This document shows positions 33,065 through 41,405 of a stretch of DNA of 64,000 bases, piece by piece. The position numbers and the translations under genes are program-made. The notes under the pieces are model-generated. The model saw only the letters and a list, made by a program, of their open reading frames with translations, was not told where the DNA came from and did no database searches. The stretch is from contig NZ_JAYWIX010000006.1 of assembly GCF_035916755.1 (NCBI RefSeq), forward strand, positions 1-64,000, written 5' to 3'. The DNA is from Rothia sp035916755 (lineage in GTDB: Bacteria > Actinomycetota > Actinomycetes > Actinomycetales > Micrococcaceae). Positions within the stretch are counted from its first letter, which is position 1. Each line of letters starts with the position of its first letter.

Positions 33065-34036
33065 ATGGCCCTACCCCAGAAATTGCGCTCCTGGCGCCCC
33101 GACCCGCTGATTACCCTAATTCTGCTTGCCGTTGCCCTGGCGATTATCTTCCCGGCGCGCGGGAACTTCGCCGAGGGGTTCAGCGTAGCCACCAAAATCG
33201 CCATCGGCCTGCTCTTCTTTCTCTACGGTGCCCGGCTCTCACCCCAAGAAGCCCTGCAGGGCCTGAAAAACTGGCGGCTCCACAGCACCATCCTGGGCTT
33301 TACCTACCTCATCTTCCCGCTCATTGGCCTAGCCCTCTACCCCGTCCAGGGCATTATCGGCCGGGAGCTCTACCTGGGCCTGCTCTTTATGACCCTGGTG
33401 CCATCCACCGTGCAATCCTCGGTGGCTTTCACCTCTATCGCCAAGGGCAATGTGGCAGGGGCAATTGTTAGCGCGAGTGCCTCAAATATCGTGGGTGTGA
33501 TAGCCACTCCCCTGCTGGCTATGCTGCTGATGCAGAGCGATCAGCTCACCATCTCAGGCTCCGTTTTTGGTGATATCGCGCTCCAGCTGCTGCTACCCTT
33601 CGTGCTGGGTCAGCTCCTGCGCCGCTGGGTGGGCGACATATCCAAGAACAAGCTCACCAAGCACGTTGACCGTCTCTCCATTGCCATGGTGGTCTATGCA
33701 GCCTTTTCGGACGGCATTGTGCAGGGCATCTGGACCCGCATTAGCCCCTGGCAGATTCTGCTCCTGGTTCTTCTGTCGCTTGTCCTGGTTGAGTTCCTGC
33801 TCTGGCTCAGCGGGGTTGTCTCAAAGAAGCTGGGCTTTAGCTACGGCGACCGGGTGGCGGTACAGTTCTGCGGCTCGAAGAAGTCCCTGGCAACCGGCCT
33901 GCCCATGGCAGCGGTAATTTTCGGGGGTGGAGCCGTGGGGGCTCTCATTCTGCCGCTCATGATTTTCCACCAGGTGCAGCTCATGATTTGCGCTGCCAAG
34001 GCTGCCCGATGGGGCAGGCAGATCCAAGCTTCATAG
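33065..34036 (+). CDS. Bile acid:sodium symporter family protein
   Basis: A 323-residue membrane protein with about ten hydrophobic segments. The order and motifs fit the PF13593/SBF-like family: 'LITLILLAVALAIIFPARGNFAEGF', 'FLYGARLSPQEALQGLKNWRLH', 'LVPSTVQSSVAFTSIAKGNVAGAIVSASASNIVGV' (the conserved helix break at the Na+ site) and 'VAVQFCGSKKSLATGLPMA'. Substrate unknown. A 31-residue microprotein is encoded just upstream. Confidence 0.9.
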   Translation: MALPQKLRSWRPDPLITLILLAVALAIIFPARGNFAEGFSVATKIAIGLLFFLYGARLSPQEALQGLKNWRLHSTILGFTYLIFPLIGLALYPVQGIIGRELYLGLLFMTLVPSTVQSSVAFTSIAKGNVAGAIVSASASNIVGVIATPLLAMLLMQSDQLTISGSVFGDIALQLLLPFVLGQLLRRWVGDISKNKLTKHVDRLSIAMVVYAAFSDGIVQGIWTRISPWQILLLVLLSLVLVEFLLWLSGVVSKKLGFSYGDRVAVQFCGSKKSLATGLPMAAVIFGGGAVGALILPLMIFHQVQLMICAAKAARWGRQIQAS

Positions 34037-34105
34037 TGAAAATCATGGTGACTATCATGGTGAAAATGGCCATCATGGTTAGCAATGACGTTGACTTTTC
34101 ACTAT
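34033..34105. promoter_or_regulatory. Direct and inverted repeats upstream of the AlbA_2 regulator
   Basis: Three direct repeats ATCATGGTGA/ATCATGGTTA (34042-34051, 34054-34063, 34072-34081) lie inside an inverted repeat ATAGTGAAAA (34033-34042) / TTTTCACTAT (34096-34105). The array overlaps the expected promoter of the downstream gene, whose product has a DNA-binding domain. Autoregulation is inferred. Confidence 0.55.
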
Positions 34106-34125
34106 GACAGCCCCATGCTTTAACC

Positions 34126-35661
34126 ATGACCTGGACATCCGAACGCCTTACCGAAACCCTCAAGCAGCTACGTCAGCGCCAAGGCGACACCACCACCATT
34201 GAAGTCAAAAAAGCCCAGGGAGGCATGCCAACCCGCCTAGGGGAAACCCTCTGCGCCTTTGCCAATATGCCTAGTGGCGGAACTATTATTCTAGGTATCG
34301 ACGAGAAGGCAGGGTTTACCGTTACCGGGGTACCCCAGGTTGCCCAGCTTGAAGCAGCGATCGCTGCACATAACCGAAACGATGTTGCTCCGGCCCCGTA
34401 TCTAGAGTTCACTTCCCTCTCCCCAGAAGAGGATGAACCCGCCACCGTACTCATTGTTGAAGTCCAGGGACTCCCCATCACAGACAAGCCTGCCACCTAC
34501 AAGGGCATATCGTATCTTCGCCAGTCAGACGGCGACTACGCCATGAACCCCGTGGAGCTACGCATGATTGAGATTGCTAAACTCCACACTTCTGAGCACA
34601 TTCGCTATGATGCCCAGCCTGCCCCCAACAGTACCAGGGCAGATTTAAACCCCCAGCTCGTCAAGAGCTACCTGGAGCATACCCGGGCAAGTAGCAGGCG
34701 TATGCGGCAGCTAGAGGACGAAGATATTCTCAGGGCAACAGGTGTCTTAGACCCCCAGGGCACCCCCACTGTAGCGGGTTTGTACGGACTAGGTTTTTAC
34801 CCGCAGGGCCCGGAACCTGCGCTCGGGGTGACCGCCGCCGTCCTCACCACCCGCAACGGAACGTCACGAAGCCGCAATCTTGAACATTTCGATGGAGCCG
34901 TGCCTGACCTGCTTGCGGACCTCACGAACTGGGTGGAGGCCAACCTCCCTACCTACCAGGTCTACAACGGTAGCGGGGACCTCTACGACCAAACAGTTCT
35001 CCCCATGACCGCAGTGCGTGAGGTCATTGCCAACGCCCTGGTTCACCGTGACCTGAGCCCCCTGACGCTCAGCACCGGCAAGTCTGTGCAGGTTCGCATC
35101 ACCGAGCGGTGCCTCATTGTTGAGAGCCCCGGTGGATTGCGCGGCCTGTCCACCCACCAGCTCCTGAGCGAAGAACATGCTCAGGCAGCGGTCAATCAGA
35201 GGCTCTATTACCTGATGAAGAACAGTGAAACCTCAGATGGAGCTCGGGTTATTGAGGGCGAAGGCGGAGGGATTCGGGAGGTCCAGCAGGCCCTTGAAGC
35301 GGCAGGGGCACCCGCACCTATTTTCACCGATACCGGGGTCAAGTTTCGAGTGGTTCTCTGGTTTGCAGAGCACCCCCTGCCTGCCCGCCAGGAACAGCCA
35401 GCACCTTCTGTGCCGACACATCGCCCTAGCCTGCAACAATCTCCTGCCCCGGTCCTACCCCAGGGAGTTGGCAAGAATACCCCCCTTATTGCGCAGTCTC
35501 TTGCGTCTGGGCAGGTGTTGACGCGCGCTCAGCTTGCCGACCAGACCGGGCTCAGCCCCGCCCAGGTTCGCTACGCTGTAGAGCAGCTCCTTGAGGCAGG
35601 GCTAGTTGCGATGGTAGGTGAGCGAGGACGTAAGGGAACCGGCTACCGCTGGGTGGGCTAG
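34126..35661 (+). CDS. AlbA_2 (Schlafen-like) domain ATP-binding regulator
   Basis: The 511-residue protein has an N-terminal AlbA_2 domain (IEVKKAQGGMPTRLGETLCAFANMPSGGTIILGI, about residues 25-60), a central HATPase_c_4-type domain (VREVIANALVHRDLSP...RCLIVESPGGLRGL) and a C-terminal winged helix (LTRAQLADQTGLSPAQVRYAVEQLLEAGLV, residues ~465-495). Such proteins are putative ATP-binding transcriptional regulators, some linked to defence or mobile DNA. No Shine-Dalgarno is present before ATG 34126, and repeats lie directly upstream. It is followed by a decayed LysE exporter gene. Confidence 0.85.
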   Translation: MTWTSERLTETLKQLRQRQGDTTTIEVKKAQGGMPTRLGETLCAFANMPSGGTIILGIDEKAGFTVTGVPQVAQLEAAIAAHNRNDVAPAPYLEFTSLSPEEDEPATVLIVEVQGLPITDKPATYKGISYLRQSDGDYAMNPVELRMIEIAKLHTSEHIRYDAQPAPNSTRADLNPQLVKSYLEHTRASSRRMRQLEDEDILRATGVLDPQGTPTVAGLYGLGFYPQGPEPALGVTAAVLTTRNGTSRSRNLEHFDGAVPDLLADLTNWVEANLPTYQVYNGSGDLYDQTVLPMTAVREVIANALVHRDLSPLTLSTGKSVQVRITERCLIVESPGGLRGLSTHQLLSEEHAQAAVNQRLYYLMKNSETSDGARVIEGEGGGIREVQQALEAAGAPAPIFTDTGVKFRVVLWFAEHPLPARQEQPAPSVPTHRPSLQQSPAPVLPQGVGKNTPLIAQSLASGQVLTRAQLADQTGLSPAQVRYAVEQLLEAGLVAMVGERGRKGTGYRWVG

Positions 35662-35675
35662 GACGACGAAACGCC

Positions 35676-35938
35676 TACGCCTGCGTCTTTGACTTCATTA
35701 CTGTGGAAGGTGGCCGCTATCTGATCTACCTGGGTGTCACCTTCCTGATCGCCAACATTCTCAACCCCAAAATCGCGGTCTTCTACATCGCCAGCGTGCT
35801 GCCCTTTATGGTCACCAGCGTGCAACCCTTCATCATGGGGAAGCCTGCTAGCCCTCATCCACGGCGGCATCGCGGGGTCAGCGCTACTGGTCTTTGGCGT
35901 GCTGATCCTAGTGGAGGCGGCGCACAAGCTGCTCTAGA
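35676..35938 (+). pseudogene. LysE-family exporter remnant (frameshifted, internally deleted)
   Basis: Frame 1 reads 'VEGGRYLIYLGVTFLIANILNPKIAVFYIASVLPFMV', the LysE/RhtB hallmark around the conserved NPK. After about 35840 the similarity moves to another frame, 'GSLLALIHGGIAGSALLVFGVLILVEAAHKLL', ending at the TAG at 35936-35938. The N-terminal half is missing. The gene is thus a fragment with at least one frameshift, squeezed between the AlbA_2 gene and the GH15 gene. Confidence 0.65.
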
Positions 35939-35942
35939 GGGC

Positions 35943-38048
35943 CTATAACCCCAGCGCCTCCACCACCCGAATCAGAGAGATATGGGCCAGGGCCTGGGGG
36001 AAGTTGCCGGTAAGGCGCTGCTGGTCGAAGTCATACTCGGAGCTCATGAGCCCCAGGTCATTGGCGCAGTCCAGGACGGTATCGAGGAGGGCGCGGCCGT
36101 CCGCCTCCCGACCTGAGCGGATGTACTGCTCTGCTAGCCAGAGGGAGGAGACGAAGTGAGGGTTGTCCTGCCCCTCAAAGCCGTCTTGGGAGTCGGAGTT
36201 GTCGTAGCGGTAAATCATGCCCGAGGAGTGGCGGATGGTCGCTTCGATACGTTCAACGGTTGCCAGCATGCGGGGGTCGTCCCAGTCGACCAGCCCAATT
36301 TGGGGTAGTTGCAGTAGGGAGGCATCCACGGCGGTGCCGCCGTAGGTGGAGACAAAGCAGCCCAGGTCGGCGTTGAAGCCGCGGCTCAGGATCTCATCTG
36401 CAACGGCGTCGCGGCAGTGTTCCCAGGTGGCGGCGTCCCCGTCGAGCCCGAAGTCGCGTACGGCTGAGACGCCGGCATCGAAGGCTGCCCAGAGCATGGC
36501 CTGGGAGTGGGTGTAGACAGCGGGTTCGCCGAAGGTCTCCCACATGGAGCGGTCAGTGTCGCCGATACGTTCGGTGGCGGCGTTGAGCAGGGCCTTCTGG
36601 ATTGGCCAGGAGAGGTGGTCTTCTGCTACGCCCGCTTCACGCAGATTGGCGAAGGTGACGAGCACCTGGCCTAGGGCGTCCCCCTGGAACTGGTCGCCCG
36701 AGCCGTTGCCGCTTCGCACCGGCTGGGACCCCTCGTAGCCGGGCAGGGCCAGGCGGCGCTCGATGTCGTCCTTTTCGCCAGCCAGGCCGTAGACCGCGTG
36801 AATACGGCGGGGGTTGTTGGCCAAGGCTCGGAGAATCCAGTTACGCAGCTGGGCGGTCTCACGCTCGTGGCCGTGGGCGAGGGTTACGTCCATGGCCATG
36901 GCGACATCGCGTAGCCAGGTGAAGCGGAAGTCGTAGTTGCGTTTACCCCCAATGACCTCGGGTAGGGAGGTGGTCACGGAGGCGACCAGGGCACCGGTTT
37001 CACGGGAAATCAGGGCGCGCAGGACCAGCAGGGACCGCAGGCGGGCTTCCCGGTAGCGGGTGTTGGCTTCTTCGCGGTGGTCCTCGGCGGTGGGGGCAAC
37101 AACCTGGCTCGCAACGGTTTGGGCTAGCTCATGGTAGGTGGCTTCATCGACCTCGGGAGCGGCGGTGTTTGAGCCGGTTTCCAGCAGAATTGATGAGGTC
37201 TTAGCTTCTTCCAACTCCTCAACCTCGCGCACCGCCGAAATAGTAGCGGGCGCTTGCTCTGCCTGCTCAGATGCGCGGACGCCGGTGGGCACCTGCCCGC
37301 CCTTGGGCAGGTGGGCGGGGGCGGCGTCCTCATCTTCGGCCTCTGGCAGGGAGTCTGCGGGGCTGTAGAGCTCGGACCACTCCTGCCACTGCTCCTGGGT
37401 GTAGGTCAGGGCCGTGGGGTAGTCCACCGTGGCAGGCGGATTGTGGTTAGAGGCAAAGTAGGACAGGGTGAAAGTGTAGCTCTGACCAGCAGAAATAGTG
37501 AAGGTTTCGGCCTTAGATTCGGGGTCACCCTCAGGCAGGGAGTCCCCCCGGAAGACCAGGGCGTGGGGGCCAGCCATACCCACCAGCATGTCGGCGGACG
37601 GGTCGGGGGCGCCAGTGGCATCCACCCCCTCATAGCGGGTAACCCAGGGAATCGTCTTGCCGTAATCAAAGCGCAGGGCGAGCTCGTGATACATGGTGAC
37701 CTCACCGGTCAAGCCTTCCACGTTGCGCACAATGGTGGTGCCGCCCGAAAGCGGCATAAACTCGGTGACGCGCACCGACGCGTCCCCCACAAACCAGACG
37801 GTCTGCAGAATAAAGGTGTTCTCGCGGTAGGAACGCTCCGTGCGGATCTCTTCCACCGGGGCGGGGTTGACCGATTCGAGGGGAGCCAGCAACCAGCGTC
37901 CGTGCTCCCGCTCCCCCAGAAGGGCGGCAAAGACCGCGCGGGAGTCAAAGCGCGGGGCGCAGAACCAGTCAATGGAACCGGTGCGGGAAACCAGCGCGCC
38001 GGTATTCATGTCTGAAAGCAGGGCGTAATCCTCGATGAAAGAAGCCAT
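35943..38048 (-). CDS. Glycoside hydrolase family 15 (glucoamylase/trehalase-type)
   Basis: The 701-residue protein begins with the GH15 N-terminal domain (FIEDYALLSDMNTGALVSRTGSIDWFCAPRFDSRAVFAALLG) and has the (alpha/alpha)6 catalytic part with 'NYDFRFTWLRDVAMAMDVTLAHGH' and 'FVSSLWLAEQYIRSGREADGRALLDTVL'. Actinobacterial relatives include trehalases acting in trehalose recycling, and this is a plausible role. It is longer than the ~600-640 typical because of an ~80-residue acidic, Ala/Glu/Thr-rich insertion at about 245-325. No signal peptide, so cytoplasmic. Confidence 0.9.
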   Translation of the reverse strand: MASFIEDYALLSDMNTGALVSRTGSIDWFCAPRFDSRAVFAALLGEREHGRWLLAPLESVNPAPVEEIRTERSYRENTFILQTVWFVGDASVRVTEFMPLSGGTTIVRNVEGLTGEVTMYHELALRFDYGKTIPWVTRYEGVDATGAPDPSADMLVGMAGPHALVFRGDSLPEGDPESKAETFTISAGQSYTFTLSYFASNHNPPATVDYPTALTYTQEQWQEWSELYSPADSLPEAEDEDAAPAHLPKGGQVPTGVRASEQAEQAPATISAVREVEELEEAKTSSILLETGSNTAAPEVDEATYHELAQTVASQVVAPTAEDHREEANTRYREARLRSLLVLRALISRETGALVASVTTSLPEVIGGKRNYDFRFTWLRDVAMAMDVTLAHGHERETAQLRNWILRALANNPRRIHAVYGLAGEKDDIERRLALPGYEGSQPVRSGNGSGDQFQGDALGQVLVTFANLREAGVAEDHLSWPIQKALLNAATERIGDTDRSMWETFGEPAVYTHSQAMLWAAFDAGVSAVRDFGLDGDAATWEHCRDAVADEILSRGFNADLGCFVSTYGGTAVDASLLQLPQIGLVDWDDPRMLATVERIEATIRHSSGMIYRYDNSDSQDGFEGQDNPHFVSSLWLAEQYIRSGREADGRALLDTVLDCANDLGLMSSEYDFDQQRLTGNFPQALAHISLIRVVEALGL

Positions 38049-38094
38049 AGAACCAGTCTAACAGGGCGCTTAGTATCGGCCGGTGGTGCTGAAG

Positions 38095-38151
38095 GTAATC
38101 GAAAGTTTCATAAGTGCGTTCTTTGCCCGCACCTATGAAAATTTTGGTTAC
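38095..38151. repeat. 57-bp dispersed palindromic repeat, copy 3
   Basis: GTAATCGAAAGTTTCAT...ATTTTGGTTAC, 57 bp, in the divergent gap between the GH15 and csoR genes. Because it lies upstream of both genes, it cannot be a simple terminator here. Confidence 0.75.
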
Positions 38152-38175
38152 ATTCAAGAATCAGCCCCCTTGTAG

Positions 38176-38196
38176 ATATACCCCCAGGGGGTATAT
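38176..38196. promoter_or_regulatory. CsoR copper operator
   Basis: ATATACCCCC-A-GGGGGTATAT, a 21-bp perfect palindrome with the TACCCCC/GGGGGTA core of CsoR sites, 10 nt upstream of the csoR ATG. Apo-CsoR should repress here and release on Cu(I) binding. Confidence 0.9.
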
Positions 38197-38205
38197 GTTA
38201 AAGAC

Positions 38206-38541
38206 ATGAGCGAAGAACACTGCGCAAGCCACTCGGCTGACCACCAGCACGGCTACACCGCCGACAAGGACGCCTACCTCAAGCGCCTACGCCGCATCGA
38301 GGGGCAGGTACGCGGCATCCAGCGCATGGTCGACGAGGACGTCTACTGCATCGACATCCTCACCCAGATCTCTGCCATCAACAAGGCCCTGCACAGTGTT
38401 TCCATCCAGCTTCTGGAAGATCACGTGCGGCACTGCGTCGTCGACGCCGCCACCCAGGCAGAAGCCACCGGCAACACCGCTCCCCTCGACGACAAAATCA
38501 GCGAGGCCATGGCAGCCATTACCCGCCTCATCAAGAGCTAA
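38206..38541 (+). CDS. csoR: Copper-sensing repressor CsoR
   Basis: The 111-residue all-helical protein has the CsoR ligand set: Cys in 'DEDVYCIDILTQISAINKAL', then His and Cys in 'LLEDHVRHCVVDA', the C-H-C pattern for Cu(I). Its N-terminus is His-rich (HCASHSADHQHG). It represses its own operon through the operator overlapping the promoter region. csoR, copZ, copA and a DUF1541 lipoprotein gene lie in order on the plus strand. Confidence 0.95.
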   Translation: MSEEHCASHSADHQHGYTADKDAYLKRLRRIEGQVRGIQRMVDEDVYCIDILTQISAINKALHSVSIQLLEDHVRHCVVDAATQAEATGNTAPLDDKISEAMAAITRLIKS

Positions 38542-38622
38542 ACCATAAACCCGGCGGGGCCAACCGGCTCCCGCCACCCCAAGTACGGGCGTCCGCGCCC
38601 CTCACCCACAAGGAGAAAACCC

Positions 38623-38838
38623 GTGTCAGCAACCATCGTCAAAGCAACCGGCCTCACCTGCAACCACTGCGCCATGAGCGTACGCGAAGAAATTGAAGAA
38701 ATTGAAAATGTCACCGGTGTAGAGGTCGATGTGGTCAAGGGCGGCGAATCCACCGTCACCATCACCCACACCGGCGACCTGGACGCCGCCGCCGTCTCAG
38801 CCGCCATCGAAGAAGCCGGCTTCACCCCCGTCGGCTAA
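38623..38838 (+). CDS. copZ: Copper chaperone CopZ (HMA domain)
   Basis: A 71-residue heavy-metal-associated domain with the Cu(I) motif GLTCNHC (CxxC at 15-18) and the C-terminal 'AAAVSAAIEEAGFTPVG'. It carries Cu(I) to the CopA ATPase in the cytoplasm. The start is GTG at 38623, after AAGGAGA. A 146-bp inverted-repeat element separates it from copA. Confidence 0.93.
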   Translation: MSATIVKATGLTCNHCAMSVREEIEEIENVTGVEVDVVKGGESTVTITHTGDLDAAAVSAAIEEAGFTPVG

Positions 38839-38890
38839 TCTTCTAGCGCACTCTAGGGCGGGCGCGCGTCTCTGTCGGCTCATTTTTCTA

Positions 38891-39036
38891 GGGCTGTGGA
38901 GGGCGGCTTTGCCCACAGGAGGAGCGGACGACGGAGGGCGGCTGGCGCCCAGCTGGCTCCGGGGCTGGCGTGAATTGCGACGAGCCCCCAGGCGAGGAGC
39001 AAGAGGGTCGCTGGGCAAAGCCGCCCTCCACAGCCC
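38891..39036. mobile_element. 146-bp element with 25-bp perfect terminal inverted repeats
   Basis: GGGCTGTGGAGGGCGGCTTT GCCCA (38891-38915) recurs as its exact complement at 39012-39036. The ~96-bp interior is GC-rich with smaller stems and has no ORF. It lies between copZ and copA, inside the operon. It looks like a MITE or a large transcript stem-loop; no matching IS is in the window. Confidence 0.6.
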
Positions 39037-39097
39037 GCGATATGTACCCGACCCCAGGCATCAAACACAACAAGCACATCAAGTGAAAGAAGGCGTC

Positions 39098-41377
39098 ATG
39101 CCAACCCAATCCACCGCTGAGGTTTTCACCGGTGATACCCGCATCGTAAATCTGAACGTGGGGGGTATGACCTGCGCGTCCTGTGTGGGGCGGGTGGAGC
39201 GCAAGCTCAAGAAAATTGGGGTGGAGCCCTCGGTCAATCTTCCGCTGGAAACTGCCCGCGTGGTTGCCCCTGTTTCTATCACCGATGAGCAGCTGATTGA
39301 GACTATCGAGAAGGCCGGGTACACGGCTAGTCTCAAGCAGGACGCCGTCGAGCAGACGGACGATGCCGGGCAGGGTTCGCTCGCCCCGCGCCTGTGGGTG
39401 GCGGCAATCTTTACCCTGCCGGTCTTTCTCATTTCTATGTTTGCGACCTTCCAGTTCCCTCACTGGGGTTGGGTGGTTGCGGCACTGACCCTGCCGGTGG
39501 CGACCTGGGCGGCTCTGCCCTTCCACCGCCCGGCCTGGACTAACCTGCGGCACGGCTCCTTTACCATGGACACTCTTATTTCTCTGGGTGTTATTGCTTC
39601 TTACGCTTTTTCACTCTGGCAGCTGGCCCTTGACCCGGTTATGACCACCTATGCCGGGCACGGGGCGTCCGCTGGTGGGCACGGCATGGACCACATGCTC
39701 TACTTTGACGCGGCGGCCATGATTACCCTCTTTTTGCTGGCTGGGCGCAGCATTGAGACCCGCACCACCCGGCGGTCGTCCCAGGCCCTGCGGGCCCTAC
39801 TGAATCTGGGGGCCAAGTCGGCCACGGTGTTGCAGGGCGGGCGGGAGGTTCAGATTCCCGTCAAGGATCTGCTCCCCGGCGACCTCTTTGTGGTGCGACC
39901 CGGTGAGAAAATTGCGGTGGATGGCGAGGTCGTTGAAGGACGCTCAGCGGTGGACACCTCTCTGCTGACCGGCGAGTCTGTGCCGGTTGAAGTGGAAGTG
40001 GGGGACGCCGTTGTTGGCGCAACCGTCAATACGTCGGGTTCGCTGACGGTGCGGGCGACCCGGGTGGGCTCTGATACTGTGCTGGCCCAGATGAGCCGCA
40101 CCGTGGCGGAGGCCCAGTCCACTAAGGCCCCTATTGCCCGCCTGGCTGACCGGGTTTCTGCAGTCTTCGTTCCAGTTGTCATTGGGCTGGCTCTTGCTAC
40201 CCTGATCGGCTGGCTACTGGTGACCAACGATGTCAATGCGGCTTTTACCGCAGCCGTGTCGGTGCTGGTCATTGCCTGCCCCTGCGCCCTGGGTCTGGCT
40301 ACCCCTACGGCTCTTCTGGCGGGTACCTCGCGCGGGTCCCAGCTGGGCATTCTGATTCGTTCAGCCCAGGTGCTTGAATCCACCAAGCACCTGCGCACCG
40401 TGGTGCTCGATAAGACCGGCACCGTCACCACCGGCGCCTTCACCCTGGCTGAGGTAACCCCCTTCGTAGGCTTTGAAGACCAGGACGCCGGCCGGCTACT
40501 CGCCCTGGCTGGGGCGGCTGAGAGCCGCTCTGAGCACCCCCTTGCCCGGGCTATCACCCAGGCAGCCCAGGCCGCAGCTGGGGCGGGGGTTCCCCTGCCC
40601 GAGGTCACCGACTTTGAATCAGCCCCTGGCGGGGGCGTGCGGGCAACTCTACTCGAGCAGACCCCGGCAGGTAAGAGCCTGCCGGTCACAGTTCTGGTAG
40701 GTCAGGCCAGCTTCTTAACCGGTGAGGGTATTGAGCTGAGCGAGACCCACATCCGCGCCCTCCTGGCCGGTCAGGAAGCGGGGCGCACCACCGTCGTCCT
40801 CGCCCTCGACGGGCAGCCCGCCGGCCTGCTGGCCCTGCAGGATACCCCTAAGCCGGGGGCGTCCGAGGCCCTGGCCGAGCTGCGAGCCCTGGGCCTCACC
40901 CCGGTGCTGCTCACCGGGGACGCCGAGCCCGTCGCCCGCGCTGTGGCAGCCCGGGTGGGTATTGGCCCCGAGAATGTCTATGCGGGGGTCAGCCCGTCCG
41001 ACAAGCTGGCCACCATCACCCGCCTGCAAGAAGGCGGGGTAGGAGTTGCTATGGTGGGCGACGGCGTGAATGACGCGGCCGCCCTGGCCAAGGCCGATGT
41101 GGGTGTGGCCATGGGGTCGGGCACCGACGTGGCCATGGAGGCCGCCGACATGACCATTGTGCGCAGTGACTTAGGTTCACTGCCGACGGCCATTCGGCTC
41201 TCACGGGCCACCCTGCGCCTGATTAAGAGCAACCTCTTCTGGGCTTTTGCCTACAATACGATAGCTATTCCGGTGGCGGCGGCGGGCCTGCTCAACCCCA
41301 TGATTGCGGCGGCGGCCATGGCTTTCTCGTCGGTTTTCGTGGTGCTCAACTCCACCCGACTCTTCCGCTTCTCATAA
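39098..41377 (+). CDS. copA: Copper-translocating P1B-type ATPase CopA
   Basis: The 759-residue pump has one N-terminal metal-binding domain (GGMTCASCVGR, CxxC at 26-29), eight membrane segments, the intramembrane CPC site (VIACPCALGLATP), the phosphorylation site DKTGTVTTG, 'SEHPLARA' and the hinge GDGVNDAA. It exports Cu(I) using ATP. ATG at 39098 was chosen because of the GAAAGAAGG upstream; the open frame before it covers copZ and the repeat element and is not real coding sequence. It follows csoR-copZ. Confidence 0.96.
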   Translation: MPTQSTAEVFTGDTRIVNLNVGGMTCASCVGRVERKLKKIGVEPSVNLPLETARVVAPVSITDEQLIETIEKAGYTASLKQDAVEQTDDAGQGSLAPRLWVAAIFTLPVFLISMFATFQFPHWGWVVAALTLPVATWAALPFHRPAWTNLRHGSFTMDTLISLGVIASYAFSLWQLALDPVMTTYAGHGASAGGHGMDHMLYFDAAAMITLFLLAGRSIETRTTRRSSQALRALLNLGAKSATVLQGGREVQIPVKDLLPGDLFVVRPGEKIAVDGEVVEGRSAVDTSLLTGESVPVEVEVGDAVVGATVNTSGSLTVRATRVGSDTVLAQMSRTVAEAQSTKAPIARLADRVSAVFVPVVIGLALATLIGWLLVTNDVNAAFTAAVSVLVIACPCALGLATPTALLAGTSRGSQLGILIRSAQVLESTKHLRTVVLDKTGTVTTGAFTLAEVTPFVGFEDQDAGRLLALAGAAESRSEHPLARAITQAAQAAAGAGVPLPEVTDFESAPGGGVRATLLEQTPAGKSLPVTVLVGQASFLTGEGIELSETHIRALLAGQEAGRTTVVLALDGQPAGLLALQDTPKPGASEALAELRALGLTPVLLTGDAEPVARAVAARVGIGPENVYAGVSPSDKLATITRLQEGGVGVAMVGDGVNDAAALAKADVGVAMGSGTDVAMEAADMTIVRSDLGSLPTAIRLSRATLRLIKSNLFWAFAYNTIAIPVAAAGLLNPMIAAAAMAFSSVFVVLNSTRLFRFS

Positions 41378-41405
41378 CATTCAACCCACACCCTAGGAGG
41401 TAACT

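Noticed and set aside
38729..39097. Upstream extension of copA
   Set aside because: It runs through copZ in the wrong frame and the inverted-repeat element; the ATG at 39098 has a proper ribosome-binding site and starts the HMA domain.
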